Shown: positions 1-8,056 of the stretch, one piece after another
Layout: the number at the start of each line of letters is the position of its first letter
How positions within the stretch are numbered: position 1 is the first letter of the stretch
NCBI GenBank assembly: GCA_944343275.1
Contig: CALVMH010000015.1
Span: 1-44,048, forward strand
Reading direction: 5' to 3'
DNA from: an uncultured Clostridia bacterium
GTDB lineage: Bacteria; Bacillota; Clostridia; Christensenellales; Borkfalkiaceae
Length of the DNA stretch: 44,048 nucleotides
The notes under the pieces: model-generated
Database searches by the model: none
Told to the model about the DNA's origin: nothing
Seen by the model: only the letters and a program-made list of their open reading frames with translations
Made by a program: the position numbers and the translations under genes

Positions 1-40
1 GTATTTGTCCCGTAAAATGGATGCCCGACGCGCGCTTCGG

Positions 41-69
41 TTGACTTTCCCGCGAGACAAGTGTATCAT
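41..69 (+). promoter_or_regulatory. Promoter of the TetR-family gene
   Basis: TTGACT at 41-46 and TATCAT at 64-69 are separated by exactly 17 bp, a near-consensus sigma-A promoter. Transcription would start near 76 and give a leader of about 90 nt before the ATG at 168. Bases 1-40 hold no gene that I can support. Confidence 0.75.
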
Positions 70-167
70 AGAATAAAACGGCGGCAAAAATCAACCGTCT
101 GAATGGGCAGTGAAACACAACTGCGGTTTCTGTCGCCGTAAATGAAACAAAACAGGAATTTTGTATC

Positions 168-680
168 ATGGAATATGCTCCCGAAGAATACACGAAGCAC
201 TATATCGTGACGGCGCTCTTTAAGCTGATGCACGCCTACGAATATGAAAAGATCAAGGTGACGGATATCGCCCAAAAGGCGGGCGTCGGCAGGGCGACCT
301 TTTACCGCTATTTCATGAGCAAAGAAGACGTCATAACCTATTATTTCGAGCATCACACACGGGAATTTTTATTCGGGCAGCACATTTATCCGCGCTGCAA
401 GGAAGATTACGTTCAAGTCGTGTCGGATGTTCTCGGCGTGTTTAAGGCAAACAAGGAGCCCTTTCAGTTGTTGAGGAGGGCGCACCTGAGCGATTTGTAC
501 CTCAACTTTCTCAACAAAAACTTTTCCGAAATGTTTGCAAAGGAACATCCGGACAAAAATCCTTATCTTCCGTACCTTTACGCGGGGATGTTGTATAATG
601 TATCCATGCAATGGCTGGAAAACGATTGCAAAGAGGATATTCAAATGCTCGCCGCACTCGTCGTTGATACAATTTATTGA
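168..680 (+). CDS. TetR/AcrR family transcriptional regulator
   Basis: A 170-residue DNA-binding regulator, slightly short for the family. The N-terminal helix-turn-helix spans about residues 29-51 and has the typical family pattern (VTDIAQKAGVGRATFYRYF). The rest is a helical ligand-binding domain without recognisable ligand residues. It has its own promoter at 41-69 and a weak Shine-Dalgarno (AGGA). It lies directly before, and on the same strand as, the ABC/ECF transporter operon starting at 921, whose leader carries four palindromic sites of a length typical for TetR operators. The inference is that this protein controls that operon. The ligand is unknown; a metal complex or the transported compound is the simplest guess. 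Confidence 0.93.
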   Translation: MEYAPEEYTKHYIVTALFKLMHAYEYEKIKVTDIAQKAGVGRATFYRYFMSKEDVITYYFEHHTREFLFGQHIYPRCKEDYVQVVSDVLGVFKANKEPFQLLRRAHLSDLYLNFLNKNFSEMFAKEHPDKNPYLPYLYAGMLYNVSMQWLENDCKEDIQMLAALVVDTIY

Positions 681-755
681 TGAAGTGAAAAACGAATAAT
701 TTTTTGTGATACAGAGAATTTTTCGGGAAAATTTAATGAACCGCAGGAAATATAT

Positions 756-784
756 TTGACTTGCAGGGCAGAAATGATTATACT
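756..784 (+). promoter_or_regulatory. Promoter of the YgbA-ABC-ECF operon
   Basis: TTGACT at 756-761 and TATACT at 779-784 with a 17-bp spacer form a strong sigma-A promoter. The start point would be near 791, right at the edge of the first palindromic site at 793. Confidence 0.8.
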
Positions 785-792
785 ATCTATTG

Positions 793-909
793 GTTCGCAA
801 TGGGGAACTTATTTTGTTGTGTATGAGTTCGCTAATGCGTACCTAATTTTCTAGTACATCGTTCGCATTTGCGAACGAGAAATCTGCATATAAGTTCGCT
901 TTGGCGAAC
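793..909 (+). promoter_or_regulatory. Array of four palindromic operator-like sites
   Basis: Four 16-bp sites share the form GTTCGC-N4-GCGAAC. Site 1 (793-808) is GTTCGCAATGGGGAAC. Site 2 (827-842) is GTTCGCTAATGCGTAC. Site 3 (861-876) is GTTCGCATTTGCGAAC. Site 4 (894-909) is GTTCGCTTTGGCGAAC. Sites 3 and 4 are the most symmetric. Their starts are 34, 34 and 33 bp apart, so they recur on about the same face of the helix. All lie downstream of the -10 box and the last abuts the Shine-Dalgarno at 911. Binding by the TetR-type protein encoded at 168-680 is inferred, not shown. Confidence 0.75.
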
Positions 910-920
910 AAAGGAGAGCG

Positions 921-1289
921 ATGACGACTTCAAAAGAGCTCAAAGCGTGGGAGAAGGAGAAGAAGCTCATTCCCGTGATGATCAAAAAGTATTGCCACGG
1001 TAAGCACAAAGCGAAAGGGGAGGCGCTGTGCGAGGAGTGCAGGCAGCTCACCGAATACGCGCTCTTCCGCCTCGAAAAGTGCCCGTTCAAGGTCAATAAA
1101 AAGTTCTGTTCCTTCTGCCAAATCCATTGCTACAAGCCGGAGATGCGGGAGAGGATCAAGGACGTGATGAAGTGGGCGGGCCCGCGGATGATCTTCACGC
1201 ACCCCGTGTTCGCGTTCAAACACGTCTTTCAGATGATAAGCTATAAACGGAAATTAAGAAAAGAGGCAAAGGCGAAAGCAAATGTTTGA
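921..1289 (+). CDS. YgbA-like cysteine-rich protein (nitrous oxide-stimulated promoter family)
   Basis: A 122-residue, basic, probably cytosolic protein with seven cysteines, including CEEC near residues 38-41 and a CSFCQIHC cluster near 64-71, so metal or Fe-S binding is plausible. The pattern matches the family of E. coli YgbA, whose gene is induced by nitric oxide; the biochemical role is poorly known. A good Shine-Dalgarno (AAGGAG) precedes the ATG. It is the first gene of the operon after the four-site operator array and overlaps the next gene by 8 bp, so it is translationally coupled to the ABC transporter. The context suggests a role in iron or nitrosative-stress physiology, which is an inference. 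Confidence 0.8.
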   Translation: MTTSKELKAWEKEKKLIPVMIKKYCHGKHKAKGEALCEECRQLTEYALFRLEKCPFKVNKKFCSFCQIHCYKPEMRERIKDVMKWAGPRMIFTHPVFAFKHVFQMISYKRKLRKEAKAKANV

Positions 1290-3030
1290 TAAAGAACTTT
1301 TGAAACTCATCGGCGGAAACAGAAAGTACGTCGTCTATACCGTCCTTTTGATGATTCTCGGTATGCTCGCCAACATCGGCATCACGGCGAGCGTGTGCCG
1401 GGCGGTGTATTTTCTTATCGAAGGCTACGAACCGCTCGCATACATATACCCCGCGATAACGGCTGTCGTCGCCATTATCGTGCGCTATGTCGCTTCCCGC
1501 TGCACGGGGAGCCTGAAAGATATGCTGGGGCGCAAGGTCAAAAAAGATTTGCGCGAGCGCACCTATGATAAAATACTGCGCCTCGGCGTGCGCTCCACCG
1601 ACGGCATGAGCATGGCGGGTCTGACGCAGGTAAGTATGGAAGGCATCGAACAGCTCGATCTGTATTATTCGACCTATTTGCCGCAATTCTTCTTTTCGAT
1701 GATTGCGCCGATACTTTTATTCTGTATCTGCGTGGGCATTGATTGGCGCACGTCGCTTGTGCTGCTTGCGTGCGTGCCGCTCATTCCCGTATCCATCGTG
1801 GCGGTTTCAAAATACGCAAAAAGAATCTTCGCCAAGTATTGGGGGAAGTACACCTCGATGGGCGACGCTTTTTTGGACAGCGTGCAGGGCTTGAAAGAGC
1901 TGAAAATCTTCAAAGCGGACGGGGCGCGCCACAAAAAGATGAACGCGAGCGCGGAGGAATTCAGAAAAATTACCATGAAAGTGCTCGTCATGCAGCTTGC
2001 CAGCACGACCATCATGGACTTGGTCGCCTATGGCGGCGCGGGCGCGGGGATTGCGCTCTCCGTCGTCGGGCTGATGAACGGTTGGCTCGCTCCCGCTTCG
2101 GCACTCTTTTTGGTGCTTGTGGCGGTGGAATTTTTCCTGCCGCTGCGCTCTCTCGGCTCCGCCTTCCACGTCGCCATGAACGGCGCAAGCGCGGGCAAAA
2201 AGATCATATCTCTTTTGAACCTTCCCGATCCCGTATGGGGCAAAGAGGAAGTGACGGGAACGCAGCTTCAATTAGACGGCGTGACTTTCTCCTACGACGG
2301 CAAGCGCGACGTGCTCAAAGACGTAAGCATGACCTTCCCCGAAAAGGGCATGACCGCCATCGTCGGCGAGAGCGGCTGCGGAAAGAGTACCGTCGTCAAC
2401 ATGCTCATCGGAGCGTACCGCCCGAAGGCGGGCATCGTCGCCGTGGGCGGGAAACCTTTGGAGAGCGTAACGCGCGAATCGTACTACTCGCATATCGCGT
2501 CCGTTTCGTACAACACCTATCTCTTCAACGACAGCGTGCGTGCCAACTTCGAGCTTGCGCGGCGGAATGTAAAGGATGAAGAGATCTGGGCGGCGCTCGA
2601 AAAAGTCAATCTCGCCGGGTTTATCAAGGAAAACGGCGGCTTGGAGAAAGTCATCACGGAGGACGCGAACAACGTGTCGGGCGGGCAGAAACAGCGGCTC
2701 GCGCTCGCGGTCAACCTTGTTGCAGACAAAGATATTTATGTCTTTGACGAGGCGACGAGCAATATCGACATCGAGTCGGAAGCCATTATTATGCGCAATA
2801 TCAAGGCGATGAGCGCGCAAAAGTCCGTCATCGTCATCTCGCACCGCCTTGCCAACGTCGTCCCCGCGGACAATATTTACTTTATGGAAGAAGGGGAAGT
2901 GAAGGAACACGGCAGCCACGCGCAGCTTATGGCAGCAAGCGGCGGCTATGCAAAACTGTTCAATGCACAGAAAGAGTTGGAGGAAGGCTATAAAGAAATG
3001 ACGGGCGTTGCCGCGGAGGTGAGAGCATGA
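1282..3030 (+). CDS. ABC half-transporter, exporter fold (TMD-NBD), subunit 1
   Basis: A 582-residue fused protein: an N-terminal six-helix membrane domain (about residues 15-300) and a C-terminal ATPase. Walker A is GESGCGKST near 361, the signature is VSGGQKQR near 464, Walker B ends in VFDEAT near 485, and the H-loop histidine is in SHRL near 518. The next gene encodes a second half-transporter overlapping by 4 bp, so the two should form a heterodimer. Exporter-fold pairs standing beside an ECF importer recall YbtP/YbtQ-type siderophore importers, so the transport direction cannot be read from the fold alone. Substrate unknown. Its start lies inside the 3' end of the preceding gene and has only a weak Shine-Dalgarno, consistent with coupling. 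Confidence 0.92.
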   Translation: MFDKELLKLIGGNRKYVVYTVLLMILGMLANIGITASVCRAVYFLIEGYEPLAYIYPAITAVVAIIVRYVASRCTGSLKDMLGRKVKKDLRERTYDKILRLGVRSTDGMSMAGLTQVSMEGIEQLDLYYSTYLPQFFFSMIAPILLFCICVGIDWRTSLVLLACVPLIPVSIVAVSKYAKRIFAKYWGKYTSMGDAFLDSVQGLKELKIFKADGARHKKMNASAEEFRKITMKVLVMQLASTTIMDLVAYGGAGAGIALSVVGLMNGWLAPASALFLVLVAVEFFLPLRSLGSAFHVAMNGASAGKKIISLLNLPDPVWGKEEVTGTQLQLDGVTFSYDGKRDVLKDVSMTFPEKGMTAIVGESGCGKSTVVNMLIGAYRPKAGIVAVGGKPLESVTRESYYSHIASVSYNTYLFNDSVRANFELARRNVKDEEIWAALEKVNLAGFIKENGGLEKVITEDANNVSGGQKQRLALAVNLVADKDIYVFDEATSNIDIESEAIIMRNIKAMSAQKSVIVISHRLANVVPADNIYFMEEGEVKEHGSHAQLMAASGGYAKLFNAQKELEEGYKEMTGVAAEVRA

Positions 3031-4724
3031 AAACCAAACTTCGCAGGAGCGGCGCCAAGATCATGGCAAGCCTTATTGTGCTACTCGGCTCGCTCTCCTA
3101 TATCATGATACTCGCCGTGCTCAACGGCTCGGTCGGCTTTCTTGCGGCGATGGGCGTGACCGTTGCAGGTGCAGCGGGCGTAGCAAAGGCTTTGGGCGTC
3201 CTCGGCTTGTGCGCGGAAATCCCGCTCGCGTGGGGCGCGATCATCGGTATTGCCGTCGGCTGCGGCATCGTGCGCGGCGGCCTCAGATATTTAGAGCAAT
3301 ACAGCAATCACTATATCGCCTTCAAACTGCTGGCGGTTCTCCGCGATAAAATTTTCGGCGCGCTCCGCGTGCTCTGTCCCGCAAAACTCGAAAGCAAGCA
3401 GAAGGGCAGCATCATCGCCATGATCACGTCCGACATCGAAACGCTGGAAGTGTTCTACGCACACACCATTTCGCCCATTTGTATCGCTGTTTTGGTGTCG
3501 CTCGTCGTGTTCCTGTTCGTGGGATTTGTGTCCTCGTGGTATCTCGCGCTCGTGGCGCTTGCGGGGTTTGTCGTCATCGGAATCGTCGTGCCGTTCCTCT
3601 CGTCAAGGGCGCTCAAAGAGTCGGGCGTCAACTACCGCCGCGAATTTGCGGGCTTTAATTCCTACTTTCTCGACAGCATCAAGGGCATCAAGGACATTGT
3701 CCTCAACAACGCCGAAAAGGACAGGGAGGGCGAAGTCAACCGCCGTTCGGACCTCCTTTTGAAAGAGACGAAAAAGATGAAGCACGGCATCACAAAGGCA
3801 GGTGCGGCGACCGAACTTTGCGTAACGCTGTTTATTGCAATCTCGCTCATTGTCGGCATTGTATTGGTTTCGGCAGATATGCTCGATCTCGGTAAAATGC
3901 TCGTCGGCGTTGTGACGATCTTCGGCAGCTTCGGCCCCGTGCTCGCGGTGTCGGCTCTGCCCGGCAACCTCACGCAGACCTTTGCGAGCGGCGACAGGGT
4001 TCTGAACCTTTTGGAAGAAAAGCCTGCGGTCACGCCCGTTGAAAACGGCAAGACTTTCAATTACGAAACTCTGAACGTCAAAGATTTATCCTTTGCGTAT
4101 GAAAGCAATACGCCCGTTCTCAAAGACGTGTGCATGAACGCCGAAAAGGGCGAGATCATCGGCATTGTCGGGGAGAGCGGCTGCGGCAAGTCCACATTCT
4201 TAAAACTCTTGCTCCGTTTTTGGGAAAAGGACAGGGGTGAAATCAATTACAACGGCATTGACGTGGACAACATCGACTCGGATAATTTGCTCGACAACGT
4301 GACAATGGTCTCGCAGACGACCTATCTCTTTGACGAGAGTATCGAGGATAATTTGCGTATCGCAAAGCCGAACGCCACGCAGGAAGAGATCGAAAGAGCC
4401 TGCAAAATGGCGTCCGTGCACGACTTTATCATGACGCTGCCCGAAGGCTACAAAACGCAGGTCGGGGCGATGGGCGACAACCTCTCCGCCGGCGAAAAAC
4501 AGCGTATCGGGCTTGCGCGCGCGTTTCTGAAAGGCAGCGAGCTTATCTTACTCGACGAGCCGACGAGCAATGTCGATAGTATCAACGAGGGCATGATTTT
4601 GAAGTCCCTCGCCGAACAGAAGAGCAAAAAGAGCATAATCCTCGTATCGCACAGGGAGTCCACCATGGCGATCGCCGACAGGATATATAAAGTTAATGCA
4701 GGTATGATGAGCGAGGTGAAGTAA
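3027..4724 (+). CDS. ABC half-transporter, exporter fold (TMD-NBD), subunit 2
   Basis: A 565-residue partner of the preceding half-transporter. The first about 310 residues hold hydrophobic helices. The ATPase follows, with Walker A GESGCGKST near 382, signature LSAGEKQR near 485, Walker B ending LLDEPTS near 509 and SHRES near 541. A strong GGAGGTGA Shine-Dalgarno precedes the ATG, which overlaps the upstream stop codon (ATGA). Signature and Walker motifs are complete in both halves, so I see no sign of a degenerate ATP site. Same operon as the ECF genes that follow immediately. Likely imports or exports the same class of compound as the ECF system. Confidence 0.92.
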   Translation: MKTKLRRSGAKIMASLIVLLGSLSYIMILAVLNGSVGFLAAMGVTVAGAAGVAKALGVLGLCAEIPLAWGAIIGIAVGCGIVRGGLRYLEQYSNHYIAFKLLAVLRDKIFGALRVLCPAKLESKQKGSIIAMITSDIETLEVFYAHTISPICIAVLVSLVVFLFVGFVSSWYLALVALAGFVVIGIVVPFLSSRALKESGVNYRREFAGFNSYFLDSIKGIKDIVLNNAEKDREGEVNRRSDLLLKETKKMKHGITKAGAATELCVTLFIAISLIVGIVLVSADMLDLGKMLVGVVTIFGSFGPVLAVSALPGNLTQTFASGDRVLNLLEEKPAVTPVENGKTFNYETLNVKDLSFAYESNTPVLKDVCMNAEKGEIIGIVGESGCGKSTFLKLLLRFWEKDRGEINYNGIDVDNIDSDNLLDNVTMVSQTTYLFDESIEDNLRIAKPNATQEEIERACKMASVHDFIMTLPEGYKTQVGAMGDNLSAGEKQRIGLARAFLKGSELILLDEPTSNVDSINEGMILKSLAEQKSKKSIILVSHRESTMAIADRIYKVNAGMMSEVK

Positions 4725-5432
4725 GTGGAAAACAAAAGAGTACAAAATCCGGACGTCGCCGCGCTCATTGAAAACACGCTTGCAATGCAGGCGGCAGTCG
4801 CCCCCAAACAGGCGGCGTTTGAGGAAAAACTCAAAAAACGCGAGGCGCGCGACAAGGACGAAAGTAAGATGTTCCGACGCTATAAGATCAAGGACATCGT
4901 GTTCCTCGCCATCATCACGGCGTGTACGCTGGTGACGAGCGCCATCATGCCGCTACTCATTCACGTTCCCGTGTTCGGCATCATTCAGTTGGGGCTTGGG
5001 CTGCAATTTTCCATATTTCCCGTCATCGGGCTCATGAAGGTGCGGAAAGCCGGTTCCATGACCATAATGGGAATATTTATCGCGCTCTTTTTGGTGATGA
5101 TGTTTCCGCCGATGGCGCTCATCGCCGTGTGCGCGGTGGTGGTGGAACTCATTGTCTTTGCCGTTTTCCGCAGCTATCAAAACGATTGGGCGTGCGTGTT
5201 GGCGGGCACGCTGTATATGCCGCTCACCGTGCCGCTTCTCTGGCTTTACTACAACGTCAACTACACCGTGACGGGTGCGGAAAATGAGGCGGTCACGATG
5301 TTTTTGGGCGCGACCGATCCGTGGGTGATCGTCGGCATGACGGCGGCGATTTTGGCGCTGTGCTTTGTTGGCTCGGTCGTGGGCATGATCATATCGCGCG
5401 AACTCAAAAAGGCGGGGGTGCTCAAAAAGTGA
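4725..5432 (+). CDS. ECF transporter S component, MptD/Trep_Strep family
   Basis: A 235-residue substrate-binding membrane subunit of an energy-coupling-factor importer. A charged cytosolic N-terminal extension of about 50 residues precedes five to six hydrophobic helices (for example IVFLAIITACTLVTSAIMPLL). The pattern fits the Trep_Strep/MptD S-component family. The start is GTG at 4725, directly after the upstream stop, with GAGGTGA well placed before it. It is followed by the T and A components, making a dedicated group I-type ECF set. The substrate of this family is not settled; association with exporter-fold ABC pairs suggests an iron chelate or tetrapyrrole here. Confidence 0.85.
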   Translation: MENKRVQNPDVAALIENTLAMQAAVAPKQAAFEEKLKKREARDKDESKMFRRYKIKDIVFLAIITACTLVTSAIMPLLIHVPVFGIIQLGLGLQFSIFPVIGLMKVRKAGSMTIMGIFIALFLVMMFPPMALIAVCAVVVELIVFAVFRSYQNDWACVLAGTLYMPLTVPLLWLYYNVNYTVTGAENEAVTMFLGATDPWVIVGMTAAILALCFVGSVVGMIISRELKKAGVLKK

Positions 5433-6106
5433 CGTTTTTCCGATTCAAAACAAAACTCTACCCGCTCATCGCTATCACCGCGTCGCTCTTTGTCATTATC
5501 TTCGGCTTGGTCGCGGCGCGGAACGAAAATTTGTGCTGGTACCTTCTCGGCGTGCTTGCGTGGCTGTGTATCTTCGGATGCTTCAAAGGGGTACTCAAAA
5601 TGCTGCCCGCGTTCGTCGTGTTCGGCGGCGCGTTTGCGGGCATTGCCTACGCTTCGGCGGGCGGCGATTTTCAGGCGGCGCTCTCCATGCTCAACCGCTT
5701 CGGCGCGCTCTTTTTAGGCGTTGCGCTCTCTATGTCGGTTGCCGCCGTCAGAATGACGAGGAGCCTTTCGCAGGTACATACCCCGCGGGCAATTACGCTC
5801 GGCATGCTCATCTCCATGTCCTTTGTGCCCATGCTCAAAGGGGAGATCGGGCGGGTGCGCGAGGCGATGAAGACGCGCGGCGCAGGCAGCGTTCTCAACC
5901 CGAAGATATTATACAGGGCTTTTCTCGTGCCGTTCGTCATGAGGCTCGTCAACATTTCGGACACGCTCGCGCTGTCCGTCGAAACGCGCGGCTTTACGTT
6001 GGGCGGCAGCCTGTACTCTATCTATAAAAAGGAATATCCCGCTCTTTCCGACGTGCTGTTTCTGCTCGGAATTGTCGCGGGCGCGGTGTTGGTGGTGGTC
6101 TTATGA
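5429..6106 (+). CDS. ECF transporter T component (EcfT/CbiQ family)
   Basis: A 225-residue transmembrane coupling subunit. The start is taken as GTG at 5429, overlapping the upstream TGA (GTGA); a longer reading that begins at 5321 would lie inside the S-component gene and is not used. Several hydrophobic helices are followed by the cytosolic coupling region, with arginine-containing segments (REAMKTRGAG near residue 147 and LSVETRGF near 184) that match the A-R-G coupling motifs by which EcfT proteins contact the ATPases. It overlaps the following ATPase gene by 4 bp. Part of the same operon and complex as its neighbours. Confidence 0.88.
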   Translation: MTFFRFKTKLYPLIAITASLFVIIFGLVAARNENLCWYLLGVLAWLCIFGCFKGVLKMLPAFVVFGGAFAGIAYASAGGDFQAALSMLNRFGALFLGVALSMSVAAVRMTRSLSQVHTPRAITLGMLISMSFVPMLKGEIGRVREAMKTRGAGSVLNPKILYRAFLVPFVMRLVNISDTLALSVETRGFTLGGSLYSIYKKEYPALSDVLFLLGIVAGAVLVVVL

Positions 6107-7515
6107 GCGCGATAGAATTAAAACAAGTGAATTTTTCCTACGACGGAAAGACGAAGATCCTCGCAAACACCGACTTTACCGCAGAGTACGGAGAAGTGAC
6201 GCTCCTTTCCGGGCATTCGGGCGAAGGGAAGAGCACCTTAATGTATATCGTTTCGGGCATCATCCCAAACGTCAATTACGGCGAACTTACGGGCGAAGTC
6301 AAGATCGCGGGCGAGGACATCAAGGGCAAAAAGCTCGGCTATGTCTGCCGCAAGGTGGGCGTCGTATTACAGAACGCCGACGAGCAAATTATACAGAAGA
6401 TTGTGGAGGACGAGATCGCTTTCGGCTGCGAAAATCTCGCCTTTCCGCCCGAAAGCATACAAAAGCAGATAGATATTGTATGCGGCCTCTTAAAGCTCGA
6501 CAAACGCTGGAAGTGCCGCACCCTTTCGGGCGGGCAGAAACAGCGGCTGATTACCGCAAGCACGCTTGCAATGGGGCAGAAAATAATTATTCTTGATGAA
6601 CCCCTTGCCAACCTCGACAAGGACGGCGCGGCAATGCTGATGGGAACGCTCCGCTCGCTCGCGCAGGCGGGGTATTGCGTGGTCGTCATTGAGCACCGCC
6701 TCGATATGGTGCTGCCGTTTGTCGATACGGTGTGGCATATCGGCGATAAAACGGTCAAGAGAATCGAGGACAAGGCGGCATATTTGCAGGCGCAGACGGC
6801 GAAAATCGGCGATCGCTGCCCCATATATGCGGGGCAATTGCCGTTGTTTACACTCAAAAGCGTAAAATTTTCCGTGAAAGACAGGGGCATTCTCAAAGAT
6901 ATATCGCTGGAAATTCCAAAGGGCGGCAGAACGGTGTTCCTCGGCGAAAACGGCTGCGGAAAGACTACGCTCATGCGGCTCATCGCAAGGCTTTATAAGC
7001 CGACGGGCGGGAGCATTACGCAGTATCTCGACGAAAAGTTCAAGCAAAAACCTCGCGGCAGCCGCGCCTGGTTCAAAAAGGTGGGCGTCGTCTATCAGAA
7101 TCCCGACTACCAGCTCTTCATGCCGACGGTGGAAAAGGAATTGGGTTTCGGCGCGCCCTCGCCCGAATATGCGGGACATATCGCCGAACTTTTCGGTATC
7201 AAGCATCTTTGGCACCGCCACCCGCAGTCGCTCTCCGAAGGGCAGAAACGTCGCGTTTCCATTGCCGCGGTCGTCGCGTGCGCTCCCGAAGTGCTTTTAT
7301 TGGATGAACCGACGGTGGGGCAGGACTACGACGGGCTCTGCCAGATGGTGGAGATCCTCAACAAGCTCCACGAACAGACGGGCAACACGATGATCACGAT
7401 CACGCACGATGTGCGCTGCGCCGAGGCGCTCTGCGACAGGGCGTACCTCATCGCTAATGGTATTGTTCAAAAGAGCGGCGGCAAAGAGCTTGTGCGCGAG
7501 TATTTCACGCCGTGA
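6103..7515 (+). CDS. ECF transporter ATPase with two fused ATP-binding domains
   Basis: A 470-residue cytosolic ATPase carrying two ABC domains in one chain, equivalent to EcfA plus EcfA'. Domain 1 has Walker A GHSGEGKST near residue 39, signature LSGGQKQR near 140 and Walker B IILDEPLA near 163. Domain 2 has GENGCGKTT near 281, LSEGQKRR near 377 and LLLDEPTVGQD near 397. Both domains are complete. The fused form completes a three-gene ECF importer with the two preceding genes. It is the last gene of the operon; a hairpin terminator lies at 7576-7610. Confidence 0.92.
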   Translation: MSAIELKQVNFSYDGKTKILANTDFTAEYGEVTLLSGHSGEGKSTLMYIVSGIIPNVNYGELTGEVKIAGEDIKGKKLGYVCRKVGVVLQNADEQIIQKIVEDEIAFGCENLAFPPESIQKQIDIVCGLLKLDKRWKCRTLSGGQKQRLITASTLAMGQKIIILDEPLANLDKDGAAMLMGTLRSLAQAGYCVVVIEHRLDMVLPFVDTVWHIGDKTVKRIEDKAAYLQAQTAKIGDRCPIYAGQLPLFTLKSVKFSVKDRGILKDISLEIPKGGRTVFLGENGCGKTTLMRLIARLYKPTGGSITQYLDEKFKQKPRGSRAWFKKVGVVYQNPDYQLFMPTVEKELGFGAPSPEYAGHIAELFGIKHLWHRHPQSLSEGQKRRVSIAAVVACAPEVLLLDEPTVGQDYDGLCQMVEILNKLHEQTGNTMITITHDVRCAEALCDRAYLIANGIVQKSGGKELVREYFTP

Positions 7516-7575
7516 GGGATACGGAGGAACAGGATGGGGCGAATGGCAGGGCAGCATTTTTATCCGAATAAAGCC

Positions 7576-7610
7576 AAAAGAGAGACGGAGGCGTTCCCCG
7601 TCCCTCTTTT
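7576..7610 (+). terminator. Rho-independent terminator of the ECF operon
   Basis: A 13-bp stem with one mismatch pairs 7576-7588 with 7598-7610 around a 9-nt loop, and the right arm ends in TTTT. It lies 60 bp after the ATPase stop codon and just before the promoter of the next gene. Confidence 0.8.
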
Positions 7611-7621
7611 GATATAAAGTA

Positions 7622-7650
7622 TTGCATTTTTTTAAAAAGTATGGTATCAT
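7622..7650 (+). promoter_or_regulatory. Promoter of the repeat lipoprotein gene
   Basis: TTGCAT at 7622-7627 and TATCAT at 7645-7650 are spaced by 17 bp. A strong Shine-Dalgarno (GTAAGGAGGA) follows at about 7671-7680, ahead of the ATG at 7685. Confidence 0.75.
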
Positions 7651-7684
7651 AAAAATACAAAATTATTTTTGTAAGGAGGAGAAT

Positions 7685-8056
7685 ATGAAAAAGCGTATTT
7701 TTCTTTGCCTTTTTCTTGCGTTCGCGCTCGCCTGCTTTGTTCCGTTTGCGGCATGCGATCAGCAGGCGGAGAACAAAGGCGAAGGGCAGGGCGGTGAACA
7801 GGGCACCGAACAAGGCGGTGAACAGGGCACCGAACAGGGCGGTGAACAGGGCACCGAACAGGGCGGTGAACAGGGCACCGAACAGGGCGGCGAGCAAGGC
7901 GGCGAAGAGGACCCGAAGCCTGCCACCCCGCAGCAGCTTCTCGATGCGTTCGTCGCCGCGGTAGAGTCGGATACGATGCAGTACGCGCTCACCGTCGAGG
8001 AGACCCATACGATGGGGGGGGGAGGTGACTACCGGAACGTCCTTCATCTCCTGTAA
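7685..8056 (+). CDS. Putative lipoprotein, N-terminal part (frame broken at a 9-G run)
   Basis: I do not recognise the family. As it stands, the frame yields 123 residues. A lipoprotein signal peptide ends in FAAC (Cys24), then comes a Gln/Glu/Gly-rich linker of four GGEQGTEQ repeats and a degenerate fifth. A helix-like segment (TPQQLLDAFVAAVESDTMQYALTVEE) follows. The frame runs into a 9-G tract at 8014-8022 and stops at 8056. The open frame at 8025-9119 continues naturally if one G is removed (reading MGGEVTTGTSF). The two parts are almost certainly one gene of about 477 residues, either split by a sequencing or assembly error, inactivated, or switched by slippage. Confidence 0.7.
   Translation: MKKRIFLCLFLAFALACFVPFAACDQQAENKGEGQGGEQGTEQGGEQGTEQGGEQGTEQGGEQGTEQGGEQGGEEDPKPATPQQLLDAFVAAVESDTMQYALTVEETHTMGGGGDYRNVLHLL
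7790..7909 (+). repeat. 24-bp tandem repeat encoding GGEQGTEQ
   Basis: Four in-frame 24-bp copies (7790-7813, 7814-7837, 7838-7861, 7862-7885) differ by at most a base, followed by a fifth degenerate copy to 7909. They form a flexible acidic linker right after the lipid anchor. Near-identity of the copies suggests copy-number change by slippage. Confidence 0.9.
8014..8022 (+). other. 9-G homopolymer at the frameshift
   Basis: The run of nine G starts with the last base of an ATG codon. Eight G (or eleven) would join the upstream and downstream frames into a single lipoprotein. It is either a sequence error or a slippage-prone contingency tract. Confidence 0.8.

Noticed and set aside
5321-5428. 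Longer N-terminus for the ECF T component
   Set aside because: It would overlap the S-component gene by over 100 bp in another frame and has no homology-like sequence; GTG 5429 fits operon coupling.
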